Shown: positions 33,101 through 40,819 of the stretch, piece after piece
Layout of the letters: each line of letters opens with the position of its first letter
Position numbering within the stretch: position 1 is the stretch's first letter
Assembly (NCBI GenBank): GCA_021732665.1
Contig: JAKFUL010000049.1
Span: 1-43,531 of the forward strand
Direction of reading: 5' to 3'
DNA length: 43,531 nucleotides
From: Acetobacteraceae bacterium
GTDB lineage: Bacteria > Pseudomonadota > Alphaproteobacteria > Acetobacterales > Acetobacteraceae
The notes under the pieces: model-generated
What the model was told of the DNA's origin: nothing
Databases searched by the model: none
The model's input: only the letters and a program-made list of their open reading frames with translations
Program-made: the position numbers and the translations under genes

Positions 33101-33433
33101 CACGCCGGCGCCTTCAACATGGATTTCGCGGGCGCGCTGCAGAACGAGACAGGCAGGCTGGTGCTCGCCGCCGCCAGCGCCCAGCAGGAGGCAGCCGACC
33201 GGGTGCCGGGCACCCTGCACGGCCCCTTCGCCCTGGCCGTGCAACAGGCCTTGCGCGGCGAAGTGTCGCGCCGGCCTCTGGCCGATGGCATCGACCAGCT
33301 AACGCTGGGCTTCCACGTCCGTGACCGCGTTCCTGATCTCGCCCGCCGGGCGCAGGTCGAGCAGCGGGTCTCGTTCAGGCTCAGCAACGGTGAAGTTCCC
33401 TCTCCCTTCCTTCTGACCAGGCAGGCGCCATGA
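30200..33433 (+). CDS. Exported WD40-repeat/caspase-fold (peptidase C14) fusion
   Basis: A 1077-residue protein with a signal peptide (about 1-35) and several WD40-like blades (about 45-600) with VRRIVATADGETLITASADKTLRVW as the clearest. A middle beta-rich region with a GGGGGG linker follows, then a caspase domain (about 828-1065). The catalytic His is H915 in YLAGHG and the catalytic Cys is C967 in LLIDTCHAG. WD40-caspase proteins exist in cyanobacteria and proteobacteria; most are cytoplasmic, whereas this one appears exported. The start is GTG 30200, three bases after the lipoprotein stop; the stop overlaps the serpin start in ATGA. Confidence 0.82.
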   Translation: MPARDPSPACFPGLTRGLILALMLLVGAGRGVLAQPPTTPFLRIEPGMHTDQVRRIVATADGETLITASADKTLRVWGADGTLLRTLRPPIADGHEGALRAAAVSSERRLVAVGGTTGAAWGRDAQVYLLGLDRDRMQRLPTGVPAEITALAFAPGGARLAIGFQGQAGIAVFDFASSELVTAPTLGVRGGVTGMVFDEAGNLAVGAGDGHVHLFSPRLQPLRPARLLPEGGQPGDLAFSPDGRLLAVGLANMPVVRLFDARTLEPRGAPPLGAALGRERQNLAAVAWTMPGPGQQALHAAGYVLDAQGRSAALRWTNLTAPPGMIVPLGSDTVFHLTPLPGGLLAYAGGEPAWGVVGGDGRHRLRLERQGGDFRSIAAGLFRARPDETDFGAFPERGPGGFRLSHDGMIVEFGMEAGGRRVLRFDAGRRAIEPVASPGAPDPAFRAAPSVSLPLRDWLNGATPAFRGRRLRLEPGEVVRSVQPLPASGGFLLGTDTHLRRFDGDGAEIARIAVHAAIWGVQVSGDGGQAVLAMGDGTLRWHDLDPAANLTERAALFVHRDGRRWILWTPEGFFDHADQGGQDLAGYHINRRAQDLAEWVNFAQLYRVFYAEDLVRLRLLRGDETPLRERLAAIGNVRRWLQQSPAPGITIAAVCFVERPGEGERCHEFGGGGGATTRGLGRLRENARPQVVSAANATVIASATAPAAPVLELPAGVTHVRLRATLNDRGGGIGQTDLLLNERNVGRAQNARGLGRIQVGQPGGSGGAGGPLQDAVQTGLLEYSRVVELDPGRNTLQLRAFEATNESFGQSAVLELRAAPARAAARLPTLHVLAIGVDDYAATVPVGLRSLLSAVADAQSVIELLERRMARDYGRFNPILIQNDQASLSGIEAAFERLHREAAPEDTVVVYLAGHGLAQADRYLFIPFMSDAQDLEAVKAQSLDDRRLIALWSAVAARNTLLLIDTCHAGAFNMDFAGALQNETGRLVLAAASAQQEAADRVPGTLHGPFALAVQQALRGEVSRRPLADGIDQLTLGFHVRDRVPDLARRAQVEQRVSFRLSNGEVPSPFLLTRQAP

Positions 33434-34671
33434 CCGACGAACACTCACCGGAGCGGCGCCGGGGCGTCGTCACGCGACGCCGGCTGGGTGCCGCCGGCTG
33501 CGCGGCCGGGCTGCCACTTCCGGCCGCGGCACAGCGCCACGGCGGCGCGGCCCAGGCCACGCTGGCCGAAGGGGTCACCCAGCTCGGCGACAGGCTGCTG
33601 CGCGATCTGGCGCTGGGTCCGCGCCCGCCCGGCTACCTCCTGTCGCCATACAATCTTCACGCCACGCTCGGGCTCCTCGGGCTGGGCGCGCGCGGCGCCA
33701 ACACCGCGACCTTCGCCCGGGCCCTGGGCATGCCGGGCAACACCGCCGATGTCATGGCGGCGGCGATGCGCGCCACCCGCGTCGCCGTGGAAGCCCTGAA
33801 CCAGGCCGGCACCAGGACGACGCTGGCCTATTCCGGCTGGACCCGCCAGGGTTCCTCATTCCAGCAGGAATGGCGCGACCGCGCGCGGATCGCGGCGGTG
33901 CCCCGCCTGGCGGCGCTGGATTTCGGCGGCGCCGCGGCCGTGCCCACCATCAATGGCTGGGTGCGCGACGCCACGCGCGGCGAGATTCCGAGCGTGGTGG
34001 AACGCCTGGGGCGCGACACGGAACTCGTCCTGGCCGGCGCCATCCATTTCGCCGGCAACTGGGCGGTGCCCTTCCCGCGCGACCGGACCGCGCCCGCCCC
34101 CTTCTTCAAGCTCGATGGCAGTTCGGCCTCCGCCGACATGATGTCCGTCGATGCGCGCCTGCTCTATGGGCAGCGTGAACTGGGGCATGTGGTACGGCTT
34201 GGCTATGCCGGCGAGAGGCTCGCGATGTGGGTCGCGACAGCCCGCCGGCCGGAGGACAGCGCCGCGTTCCTCGAGGCTGTGGCCGCCGCGGGGCCGGGCA
34301 ACTGGGTGCGCGAGACGGTGCTGCGGCCGCGCCTGACCAATATGCGCCTGCCGAAGCTCTCCTTCGCCGCCGGCGGCGAGATGCTTCCCGCGCTGCGCAA
34401 TGCCGGCTTCGGCCCCGCCCTCTCCGGCGATTTCACCGGCATACTGGGGCGGCCGGTGCGGCCGAGCCAGGTGGCGCATCAGGCGAGCATTCGCATCGAT
34501 GAGGAAGGCACCGTCGCGGCGGCGGCGACGGCCGTGGTCGGCACCCGCAGCGCCAGCGAGATGGCGATCTTCTCCGCCGACAGGCCGTTCGTCTTCGTGC
34601 TCGGCGTCGTGGATCCGTGGCTGCCACTGTTCATGGGGTATGTGGGCGATGCATCTGCCATCCGGGTCTGA
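33430..34671 (+). CDS. Exported serpin (serine protease inhibitor)
   Basis: A 413-residue serpin. A Tat-like signal (T-RRRLG, residues 15-20, then a hydrophobic stretch ending AAAQ) suggests periplasmic export. Core motifs: NLHATLGLLGLGARG, the FAGNWAVPF segment matching the family's KGxWxxxF, and FVFVLGVVDPWLPLFMGYV near the end. The reactive-loop hinge E358-E-G-T-V-A-A-A-A-T367 has the small residues inhibitory serpins need, and the loop then reads AVVGTRSASE with R373-S374. Depending on loop count (16 or 17 residues from E358), P1 is Arg373 or Ser374. It overlaps the next gene, a trypsin-like protease, by 23 bases. Bacterial serpins are uncommon. Confidence 0.88.
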   Translation: MTDEHSPERRRGVVTRRRLGAAGCAAGLPLPAAAQRHGGAAQATLAEGVTQLGDRLLRDLALGPRPPGYLLSPYNLHATLGLLGLGARGANTATFARALGMPGNTADVMAAAMRATRVAVEALNQAGTRTTLAYSGWTRQGSSFQQEWRDRARIAAVPRLAALDFGGAAAVPTINGWVRDATRGEIPSVVERLGRDTELVLAGAIHFAGNWAVPFPRDRTAPAPFFKLDGSSASADMMSVDARLLYGQRELGHVVRLGYAGERLAMWVATARRPEDSAAFLEAVAAAGPGNWVRETVLRPRLTNMRLPKLSFAAGGEMLPALRNAGFGPALSGDFTGILGRPVRPSQVAHQASIRIDEEGTVAAAATAVVGTRSASEMAIFSADRPFVFVLGVVDPWLPLFMGYVGDASAIRV

Positions 34672-36133
34672 CATCCGGGCCGCGATCGCGGGCCTGGCAC
34701 TGGCAATTCTGGCGACGCCGGCCGTCGCCCAGGAAGCCATGCGGGTCATGAACGGCACCCCGGCCGCGCCGGGGCAATATCCCAGCATGGTGTCGCTGCA
34801 GGTTCCCGGCCGGGCGCTTCACTTCTGCGGCGGGACTGTCATCGGCAGCCATTGGGTGCTGACAGCGGCGCATTGCGTCACCGGCAATGCCCCCGGGGCC
34901 AGGCAGACGGTCAATTCTCCGACCGAGGTCGTGGTGGCCGAGCCGCGGAATCAGCGGACGGAAAACACGCCGGACGCGGTGCGGATCATCCGCGTCGTCG
35001 AAGTCCGCGTCCATGACGGATACCGCCCCCTCGGCCAGGAAACGCCGAATGGCTTCAACGTGCACCTGCTGTCGCATGACGCGGCGCTGCTGCGGCTGGC
35101 GGAACCCTCGAACCTGCCCAGGCAATTGCTGGTCGCGCAATCGGCCCGGCGCGAGGCCGAAAGCCCGGGCCGCGCGGCCACCGTCATCGGCTTTGGCCAT
35201 ACCGGCCGCTTCGTCAACCAGGGCGGAGCCACCTTCCAGGAGACTTCGCCAAGACTGCTGCAAGGCAGTCTGCCGATCCAGCCGATTGAACGCTGCCGGC
35301 AGCAGAGCCAGCGCAATCTGCCCGCCGGCCTTTACGGCCAGGCCGAGCTTTGCGCGGGCATGTTGGGTGGTGGCGTCGATTCATGCGCCGGCGATTCAGG
35401 CGGGCCCCTATTCATTCGCACCGCCAGCGGAAACGTCCAGGCTGGCATCGTCAGTTCCGGGCCGGAATGCGACGTTCGCCGGCGGGTCCAGGGCTATGCC
35501 GCCTACGCCTCCGTCGCCAGCATGGAGCGGTTCATCCGCGCGCATGTGCCCGATGCCAACTTCGTCGCGCGGCTGGACGCGGCAGGCGCGGGCGCAGGGC
35601 AGGGGGCGGCGGGCGGGGCCTCGACGGCGGCGGAAACCCGGCCCGAAGTGCCACCGCAGGAAACCGGCGCGGTCACCATCGACATCCGCGAAGGCAACCG
35701 CCTGCGTGTCGGCACCACGGCGAGCTTCCGGATCACCAGCAACCTCACTGGCCTGCTGTTTGTCGTGGCACGCAACCCCGCGGGTGAATTGGTGCAGCTC
35801 TTCCCCAACAACCGCATGGGAGGATTTATGGCGGGCCAGGCTCCACCCATCATCCGGGCCGGCCAGACTATCCTGGTGCCCGGGCCCGCCGATGGTTTCC
35901 GCGCCGTGGTCCAGCCACCGCACGGCGAGGGCGTCGTGTTCGCGGTCGTGGTGCCGGAAACGGCCGAGGGACGCAGCCTCGTCACGCGGAACGTCAATCT
36001 CGCGCCGATCCGCGAAGACCGCGCCTTTCTCGACGCGCTTGGTGCGCTGATCACCAGCGCCCGCAACGGCACACCCGATGGCCTGCCCTCCAACACCGCA
36101 ATAGGCCTGCGGCCATACGAGGTTGTGCCGTGA
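34649..36133 (+). CDS. Exported trypsin-like serine protease (S1A) with C-terminal DUF4384-like domain
   Basis: A 494-residue protein with a signal peptide (about 1-28, ending AVAQ). The chymotrypsin-fold domain spans about 32-290. The triad is complete: H75 (TAAHC), D144 (HDAALL) and S250 (GDSGGPL). The residue six before the catalytic Ser, D244, matches Asp189 of trypsin, giving Arg/Lys specificity. RVMNGT near 32-37 resembles a zymogen cleavage site (cleave after Arg, new N-terminus VMNG), so it may need activation. A Gly/Ala linker leads to a DUF4384-like domain (about 345-455: FRITSNLTGLLFVVARN ... LVQLFPNN). The 23-base overlap with the serpin gene couples them; the stop overlaps the next start as GTGA. 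Confidence 0.9.
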   Translation: MHLPSGSDIRAAIAGLALAILATPAVAQEAMRVMNGTPAAPGQYPSMVSLQVPGRALHFCGGTVIGSHWVLTAAHCVTGNAPGARQTVNSPTEVVVAEPRNQRTENTPDAVRIIRVVEVRVHDGYRPLGQETPNGFNVHLLSHDAALLRLAEPSNLPRQLLVAQSARREAESPGRAATVIGFGHTGRFVNQGGATFQETSPRLLQGSLPIQPIERCRQQSQRNLPAGLYGQAELCAGMLGGGVDSCAGDSGGPLFIRTASGNVQAGIVSSGPECDVRRRVQGYAAYASVASMERFIRAHVPDANFVARLDAAGAGAGQGAAGGASTAAETRPEVPPQETGAVTIDIREGNRLRVGTTASFRITSNLTGLLFVVARNPAGELVQLFPNNRMGGFMAGQAPPIIRAGQTILVPGPADGFRAVVQPPHGEGVVFAVVVPETAEGRSLVTRNVNLAPIREDRAFLDALGALITSARNGTPDGLPSNTAIGLRPYEVVP

Positions 36134-37044
36134 TCCCGCGCGCCGCCGCCATCGCGACCATGACCATGCTGCTCGTTCAGCCCGCCCTCGCCTGCCCGGT
36201 CGAGGCGATGCAGCAGGCGACATCCCCCGCCGCCGTCGCCGCCGCCCATGCGGCCATCATCCAGGCCGGCACGGCCTGCTCCGGCCGGCAGCGGGATTGG
36301 GCGAGCCAATTGGCGGCCGGGCGCCAGTTGCAGGCCGCCGCCGCGCTGCAGGCGGCGCGCAGGCCAGCGGCCGAGGTCATGGCCGCGCTCGATGCCTCGC
36401 TGCGCTATGGCGCCTTGTGGCAAAGCTTCGCCCTGCGCGGCGACCTGCGCCAAACCATCCGCGACGCCCAGGGAAGGGTCGACTACGAGGCCGCCAGCCT
36501 GGACTACCAGAACGCGCTGAACGAGATCGAGGCCGGCGACGAAAGGCTCGATCCCGTGCCCCGCGAGGTGATCGCCAGCCTGTTCCGCAAGGCCGAGCAG
36601 ACGCGCATGCTGGCGGAACGGACCGTGGCCTCGCCGCCGACGCGAAGCGGGCGGGCGGGCGGGCTTTCGGCCCGGCAGATCCGCAGCTTCGCCGTGGCGT
36701 CCGTCGCCCTGCCGATCCAGTTCGAATTCGGCACCGCGAACGCGACACCGGGCGGTGCCCGCGCCGCCGAGGATCTGGCCACGATGCTGGAGGGGGAGGG
36801 CCGCCCGCCGATCACTCTTGTTGGCCACACCGACCCTGTCGGCAGCGCCGAGGCCAATCGCGCGCTGTCCCGTCGCCGGGCGGAGGCGGTCGGGGTTTTC
36901 CTCATCCGCCGCGGCTATGACGCGCAGCGCATCCGCATCCAGGGCCGTGGCGCGGACGCGCCGCTGCAGATCGAGAATCGGGACGGCTACACGACCGCGC
37001 AGATCCACCAGATCCTGCGCCGGGTCGAGCTGGTGCGCGAATGA
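36130..37044 (+). CDS. OmpA-family protein with helical N-terminal region
   Basis: A 304-residue exported protein. It has a signal peptide (about 1-21, ending PALA), an Ala-rich helical region (about 25-180) and a C-terminal OmpA-like domain (about 190-290) with LPIQFEFGTANATPGG, LVGHTDPVGSAEANRALSRRRAEAVGVFL and IRIQGRGADAP. The domain should bind peptidoglycan. GTG 36130 overlaps the protease stop, and the stop overlaps the next caspase gene start (ATGA), so it is part of the same translationally coupled cluster. It is the second OmpA-type gene of the window. Confidence 0.85.
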   Translation: MIPRAAAIATMTMLLVQPALACPVEAMQQATSPAAVAAAHAAIIQAGTACSGRQRDWASQLAAGRQLQAAAALQAARRPAAEVMAALDASLRYGALWQSFALRGDLRQTIRDAQGRVDYEAASLDYQNALNEIEAGDERLDPVPREVIASLFRKAEQTRMLAERTVASPPTRSGRAGGLSARQIRSFAVASVALPIQFEFGTANATPGGARAAEDLATMLEGEGRPPITLVGHTDPVGSAEANRALSRRRAEAVGVFLIRRGYDAQRIRIQGRGADAPLQIENRDGYTTAQIHQILRRVELVRE

Positions 37045-38684
37045 TCCGCCGCCGCCAGGGCCTGCAAGCCGTCCTGGGTGGCGGGGCGGCCGTCGCGTGG
37101 CCAGGCGCCCTGCGCGCGCAGGCGAACCGGGTGGGCGTCCACGCGCTGCTGGTCGGCATCGATAGCTATCGGCTGGAGCCTCTGCGCGGCTGCGTCAACG
37201 ACCTTCGCCTCCTCGAGCGCCACATGCGCCCGCGCGCCACCAGCCTCACCACCCTGGTCGACCGCGAAGCCTCGCGCGAGAGCTTCCTGCGGGCCTGGCA
37301 GCAGGTGGCCGGGCGGTGTCAGCGCGGCGACTGGCTGTTCTTCAGCTTTTCCGGCCACGGCGCGCGCAAGCCCGAGGCCGTCCGGGGCAGCGAAGCCGAC
37401 GGAATGGATGACTTCCTGGTCTTCCCGGCCTTTCACCCGACCGAGGCGCCGGGCGAGATCCTGCTCGACAACGAGATCGAGGTCATGTTCGCGGAACTCG
37501 GCCGGCGCGACGTCACCATCCTCTTCCTGGCCGATTGCTGCCATGCCGGCACCATGACCCGCAGCGTGCACAGCGCGGCTGAGGGGCAGCAGCGGTTCCG
37601 CACGCTCGATGGCAGCTTCTCGGTCAATGCACTGGTCGCAGCCCTGGCCTCGGCGCCGCCGCCGCCGCCATCGCCGCCGCCCGCCGCGCTGCGCCATGTG
37701 CATCTCTTCGCCGGCTCGGTCGAATCCCTGCCCGTGCCGGAAGTGACGTTCGATGGGCGCCGACATGGCGCGCTGTCCGTCGTCTTCGCCCGCATGCTCG
37801 CCGCCGGCGGCAGCCCGCCCGTTGTCGACGTGGCCGACCAGGTCGTGCGCGGTGTCCGCGCCATGGGCGATGGCCGGCAGAATGCGGAGATCACGCTCGG
37901 TGCCAACCCGAGCCGTGGCCTCTTCGCACCGCCCGAGGCGCCGCCCGCCACGCCCCCCCGCACCGACGCCGCCGCCGCACTGCCCACCACGCCTGACACA
38001 CCCGTCCGCCTCCGTGTCGACGGCCGGCCCGACGATGCCGGCCGCCTGGCCATCGAACGGCTGTCACGGGTGCAGCGGGTGGAGGCGCGGGACGAGGCCG
38101 ATCTGATCTGGCATGCGACCGGCCGGCAGACGATCAGCGCGCTGGGCGACCTGCTATCGGCCAATGTCGGCCCCGAAATGTTGCCGGCCTCGGTCGACCG
38201 GTTCCGCGCCGTGCGGCGATTGCAGGCCCTGACCATGGGACAGTCGCCCGACATGCGCGTGGCCCGCCAGGACGGCTCCACCCGCGGCCTGGCGCGCACC
38301 GCGGTGCTGCAATACCACGCCGCGGCGCATCCGGCCGGCGCCAGACTGGCGCTGACGATCGAACGCCTGCGGCATGAATTCCTGGTGGTCTTCGCCCTGG
38401 CCGGCGATGGCACGGTGCAGCTGCTCTACCCGGGGGAGGGCGAGGCACCGCGCGTGGACATCGCCCGCCCCTTCGTGATCGACGACATCATCGTGCAAGC
38501 GCCCTTCGGCGCAGACCATGTGGTCGCGATCGCCACGGCCCGGCCGACGACGAGCCTGGTGCGGGAACTGAACGCGGTGCATGGCCGGCAGGAGCCTCTG
38601 GCGGCGGTGGCGGCGGTGGAACGGGGCCTCTCCGGCGGTGCCTGGCAGCTTGGCCTGATCGGGATCTTCACCCGGCCGGCCTGA
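37041..38684 (+). CDS. Exported caspase-family peptidase with C-terminal DUF4384-like domain
   Basis: A 547-residue protein. The N-terminus RRRQGLQAVLGGGAAV ... LRAQA looks like a Tat or Sec signal. The caspase fold spans about 32-290: an opening VHALLVGIDSY strand, catalytic His H106 in FSGHG, and catalytic Cys C167 in ADCCHAG (the Cys before His). An unusual poly-Pro loop, APPPPPSPPP, interrupts the domain at about 206-216. A Pro/Ala linker (about 295-330) precedes a C-terminal region (about 425-520) that reads like DUF4384 (EFLVVFALAGDGTVQLLYPGEGE). It is the last gene of the + strand cluster; only 19 bases separate it from the convergent gene. Confidence 0.82.
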   Translation: MIRRRQGLQAVLGGGAAVAWPGALRAQANRVGVHALLVGIDSYRLEPLRGCVNDLRLLERHMRPRATSLTTLVDREASRESFLRAWQQVAGRCQRGDWLFFSFSGHGARKPEAVRGSEADGMDDFLVFPAFHPTEAPGEILLDNEIEVMFAELGRRDVTILFLADCCHAGTMTRSVHSAAEGQQRFRTLDGSFSVNALVAALASAPPPPPSPPPAALRHVHLFAGSVESLPVPEVTFDGRRHGALSVVFARMLAAGGSPPVVDVADQVVRGVRAMGDGRQNAEITLGANPSRGLFAPPEAPPATPPRTDAAAALPTTPDTPVRLRVDGRPDDAGRLAIERLSRVQRVEARDEADLIWHATGRQTISALGDLLSANVGPEMLPASVDRFRAVRRLQALTMGQSPDMRVARQDGSTRGLARTAVLQYHAAAHPAGARLALTIERLRHEFLVVFALAGDGTVQLLYPGEGEAPRVDIARPFVIDDIIVQAPFGADHVVAIATARPTTSLVRELNAVHGRQEPLAAVAAVERGLSGGAWQLGLIGIFTRPA

Positions 38685-38703
38685 CCGCCGGCGCCTGGGC
38701 GCG

Positions 38704-39465
38704 CTACCGAAAGGGCGGCCGCGGTGGCGGCGGAGCGGGGCGCTGGTTGGTGGGCGGGGTGGGCAGGTCGCGGTCCTCCGGCAGGCCCTGCGGGCGGCCG
38801 GGAGGGGTCGCTGCCGGACACTGCTCGGCGAAGGCGCGGTTGAGGTCTCGAAGATGGCGGTTGTAGCGGTCGATGTTCTCCCGCGCCTCCGACCTGGCTT
38901 CGATCAATTCCCTGGTCAAAACCTCTCGGCGTCCTTGCTCCTGCGCCAACTGGCCCTGCAGCGCGGTCATCTGCTGGCTATGCGCGCCAATCTGCTGGCC
39001 GGCGTTGGTTTCGCAGCGACTGGCGCGCTGCCGCAGCTCCTCGACCCGGCCACGCTCGGCGACGAGATCCCGATTCACCCCTGCCAGCTGGCCTTCCAAC
39101 GCGGCGATGCGCGTGGCGCGCTCCGCGCTCGCCTGGTCCGTGCGTCGCAATTGCTCCGTCAGCTCCAGCCGCCCGGCATAGCCGACATAGAGAAAGACCA
39201 TCGTCACAAGCCCGGCCAACGACCCACCGATCAGCCAGCGTGCCCGGTTCGCCGCCATCAGCGCCACCGACCAGGGCTGCTGCTGCGAGGTCGCGAGGTA
39301 GCCGAGCGAGTGCCACTGCTCCGGATTGAAGCCGGCCGGCATCCGGCCATTCTCCAACGGCACCGGCGCCAGCAGGGCCATGGCTGCCAGCAGCAGCGGG
39401 GCCAGCAGCACCAGCAGAAGGCCAAGCCACCAGCCCGTCGCGGCGGTCAGGGTTTCGAACAACAT
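38704..39465 (-). CDS. Membrane-anchored coiled-coil protein with Pro-rich tail
   Basis: A 253-residue protein of no recognised family. It has two hydrophobic helices, at about 10-33 (WWLGLLLVLLAPLLLAAM) and 78-95 (LIGGSLAGLVTMVFLYVGY). A long charged coiled coil follows (about 98-210, with repeated Q/E/R/L heptads). It ends in a Pro-rich stretch (last about 30 residues, APPPPRPPF). The overall plan suggests an inner-membrane tether with the coiled coil projecting to one side. It lies five bases after the PiT-like permease, so the two may act together. Confidence 0.6.
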   Translation of the reverse strand: MLFETLTAATGWWLGLLLVLLAPLLLAAMALLAPVPLENGRMPAGFNPEQWHSLGYLATSQQQPWSVALMAANRARWLIGGSLAGLVTMVFLYVGYAGRLELTEQLRRTDQASAERATRIAALEGQLAGVNRDLVAERGRVEELRQRASRCETNAGQQIGAHSQQMTALQGQLAQEQGRREVLTRELIEARSEARENIDRYNRHLRDLNRAFAEQCPAATPPGRPQGLPEDRDLPTPPTNQRPAPPPPRPPFR

Positions 39466-39470
39466 GGCCG

Positions 39471-40715
39471 CTACCCGATCCAGGCGCGGCAGATCGCCAG
39501 CACCACAAGCCCGACCGTGGCCGCCGCGATGGGCCCCAGCACCCAGGCCGCCAGCAGGCGCAGCAGCGGGCCGATGATCTGCGCGGGAGGCGGGCGCAAG
39601 GCCGCCGCCACGCCGAGGAAGCCCCCCGTCGCGGCCTGCCCGCCGGCGACCGGCAGGCCGAGCGCCAGGGCCACCAGCGCGCCGCCCTGCACACCAAAAT
39701 TGATCGCCACCCCGCCGACCGCCGCCGTGGGTAGCAGCCTCTCGCCCAGCAGCGCGCTGGTGCGATGCCCCGCCAGCGTGACGGCCAGGCCCCCGGCGCA
39801 GAGCAGGGGAAGAAGCAGGCTGCCGCTGCCGAGCAGCGACAATTCGGTCCAGCTCTGCGGCCTGCGGTTGCCGATCATTGCCGCGGCCAGGGCCAGGGGC
39901 AGGGCGATCAACAGGGTCTGCGCGGCGCCGTGAAAAGCGGCGACCAGCGCGGCGCCGCCGATCTGCAACCGGCGAAAGGCGGCCTCGGCGCCCAGCAGGT
40001 CATTGGTGAAGCGCAGCGGCGCGGCGCGCAGCGCCCAGAAGGATGCGGCGAAGCCGATGGCGGCGAGCAGGACGACCACCACCAGGCTGGCCGGCCAGGG
40101 TGGATGACGATCCTTCGCCCAGTCGAAAGCGAGCAGGCCGATCAGCCCGGCGAGGGCAAGGGTCAGGGACGCCGCGATGGGCAGGGCGGGTGACAGCCTG
40201 TCACGCGGGCGGGCATGGCGCAGCACGCTGTGGATGATGGCTTTGAGCACCAGGAAGGCGACAACACCCGCCAACAGGAGCACGAGCAGCGACGCGCCCA
40301 GGGCGAGCAGGACCCCCTCGATCGAAATTCTGGCCCCGGCGTCCGCGCCCACGGCGGCCAGGGCGACCGCAAGGAACAGGCCGATCGGCGCCGGGGCGCA
40401 AGCCCAGGTGGCCAGCAGCGTGGCCGCCGCGGTGCCGGTCAGGCTTGCCAGCACCACTATCATGAGGCGCCGGTTGTCCTGCAATTCCGTCAGCGGCAGG
40501 ATATGGTCGAGCATGCGGGCCCAGGGTGCCGCGTCCAGCAGCAGCATGCCGAAGGCGAAGCCGACAGCCGCCAGCAGCAGGGCGCTGCGAAGATTGGTGG
40601 TGACGGCGGCGACCACGCTTGCGGCACCCGTCGCGGCATCATTCGCGGCCGCCGCGCAGATCGCGACGAGACCGAACAGGATGGTGGCGTAGGCGAGGGT
40701 ATCGACGATCGGCAC
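39471..40715 (-). CDS. PiT/Pho4-family-like permease with degenerate motifs
   Basis: A 414-residue integral membrane protein with about ten helices in two related halves, the layout of PiT inorganic phosphate transporters. The first half has AAANDAATGAAS (N25-D26), where PiT has the dAAN/GAND motif. The second half has FRRLQIGGAALVAAFHGAAQTL (His262) where PiT has FxxLQ...HGANDV, and GLPVAGGQAATGGFLGV (about 353) where PiT has GLPVSTTH. Key N, D, S, T and H residues in the second half are replaced, so phosphate transport is doubtful. GTG 40715 is chosen because CGGAG lies six bases upstream; the TTG at 40757 lacks this. It lies in the peptidase region, which is unusual for a transporter. Confidence 0.6.
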   Translation of the reverse strand: MPIVDTLAYATILFGLVAICAAAANDAATGAASVVAAVTTNLRSALLLAAVGFAFGMLLLDAAPWARMLDHILPLTELQDNRRLMIVVLASLTGTAAATLLATWACAPAPIGLFLAVALAAVGADAGARISIEGVLLALGASLLVLLLAGVVAFLVLKAIIHSVLRHARPRDRLSPALPIAASLTLALAGLIGLLAFDWAKDRHPPWPASLVVVVLLAAIGFAASFWALRAAPLRFTNDLLGAEAAFRRLQIGGAALVAAFHGAAQTLLIALPLALAAAMIGNRRPQSWTELSLLGSGSLLLPLLCAGGLAVTLAGHRTSALLGERLLPTAAVGGVAINFGVQGGALVALALGLPVAGGQAATGGFLGVAAALRPPPAQIIGPLLRLLAAWVLGPIAAATVGLVVLAICRAWIG

Positions 40716-40819
40716 TAACAGCTCCGTGATAGGGCGTGAGCATGCCGTGGACAGCAACGGTGGGGAAGGGGGAGGTGATGATAAAACGGTGACATGCCAG
40801 GAAGGGAAGGCGCAAAAAA

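Noticed and set aside
30392..33244. A 950-codon open frame antisense to the WD40-caspase gene
   Set aside because: Its translation is His/Gln/Gly/Ala-rich low-complexity sequence typical of the reverse of GC-rich codons, while the + strand frame has catalytic motifs and coupled neighbours.
34400..34648. An earlier start for the trypsin-like protease within the open frame that reaches back to 34400
   Set aside because: That stretch is antiparallel in reading to the conserved serpin C-terminus, and a proper signal peptide begins at ATG 34649.
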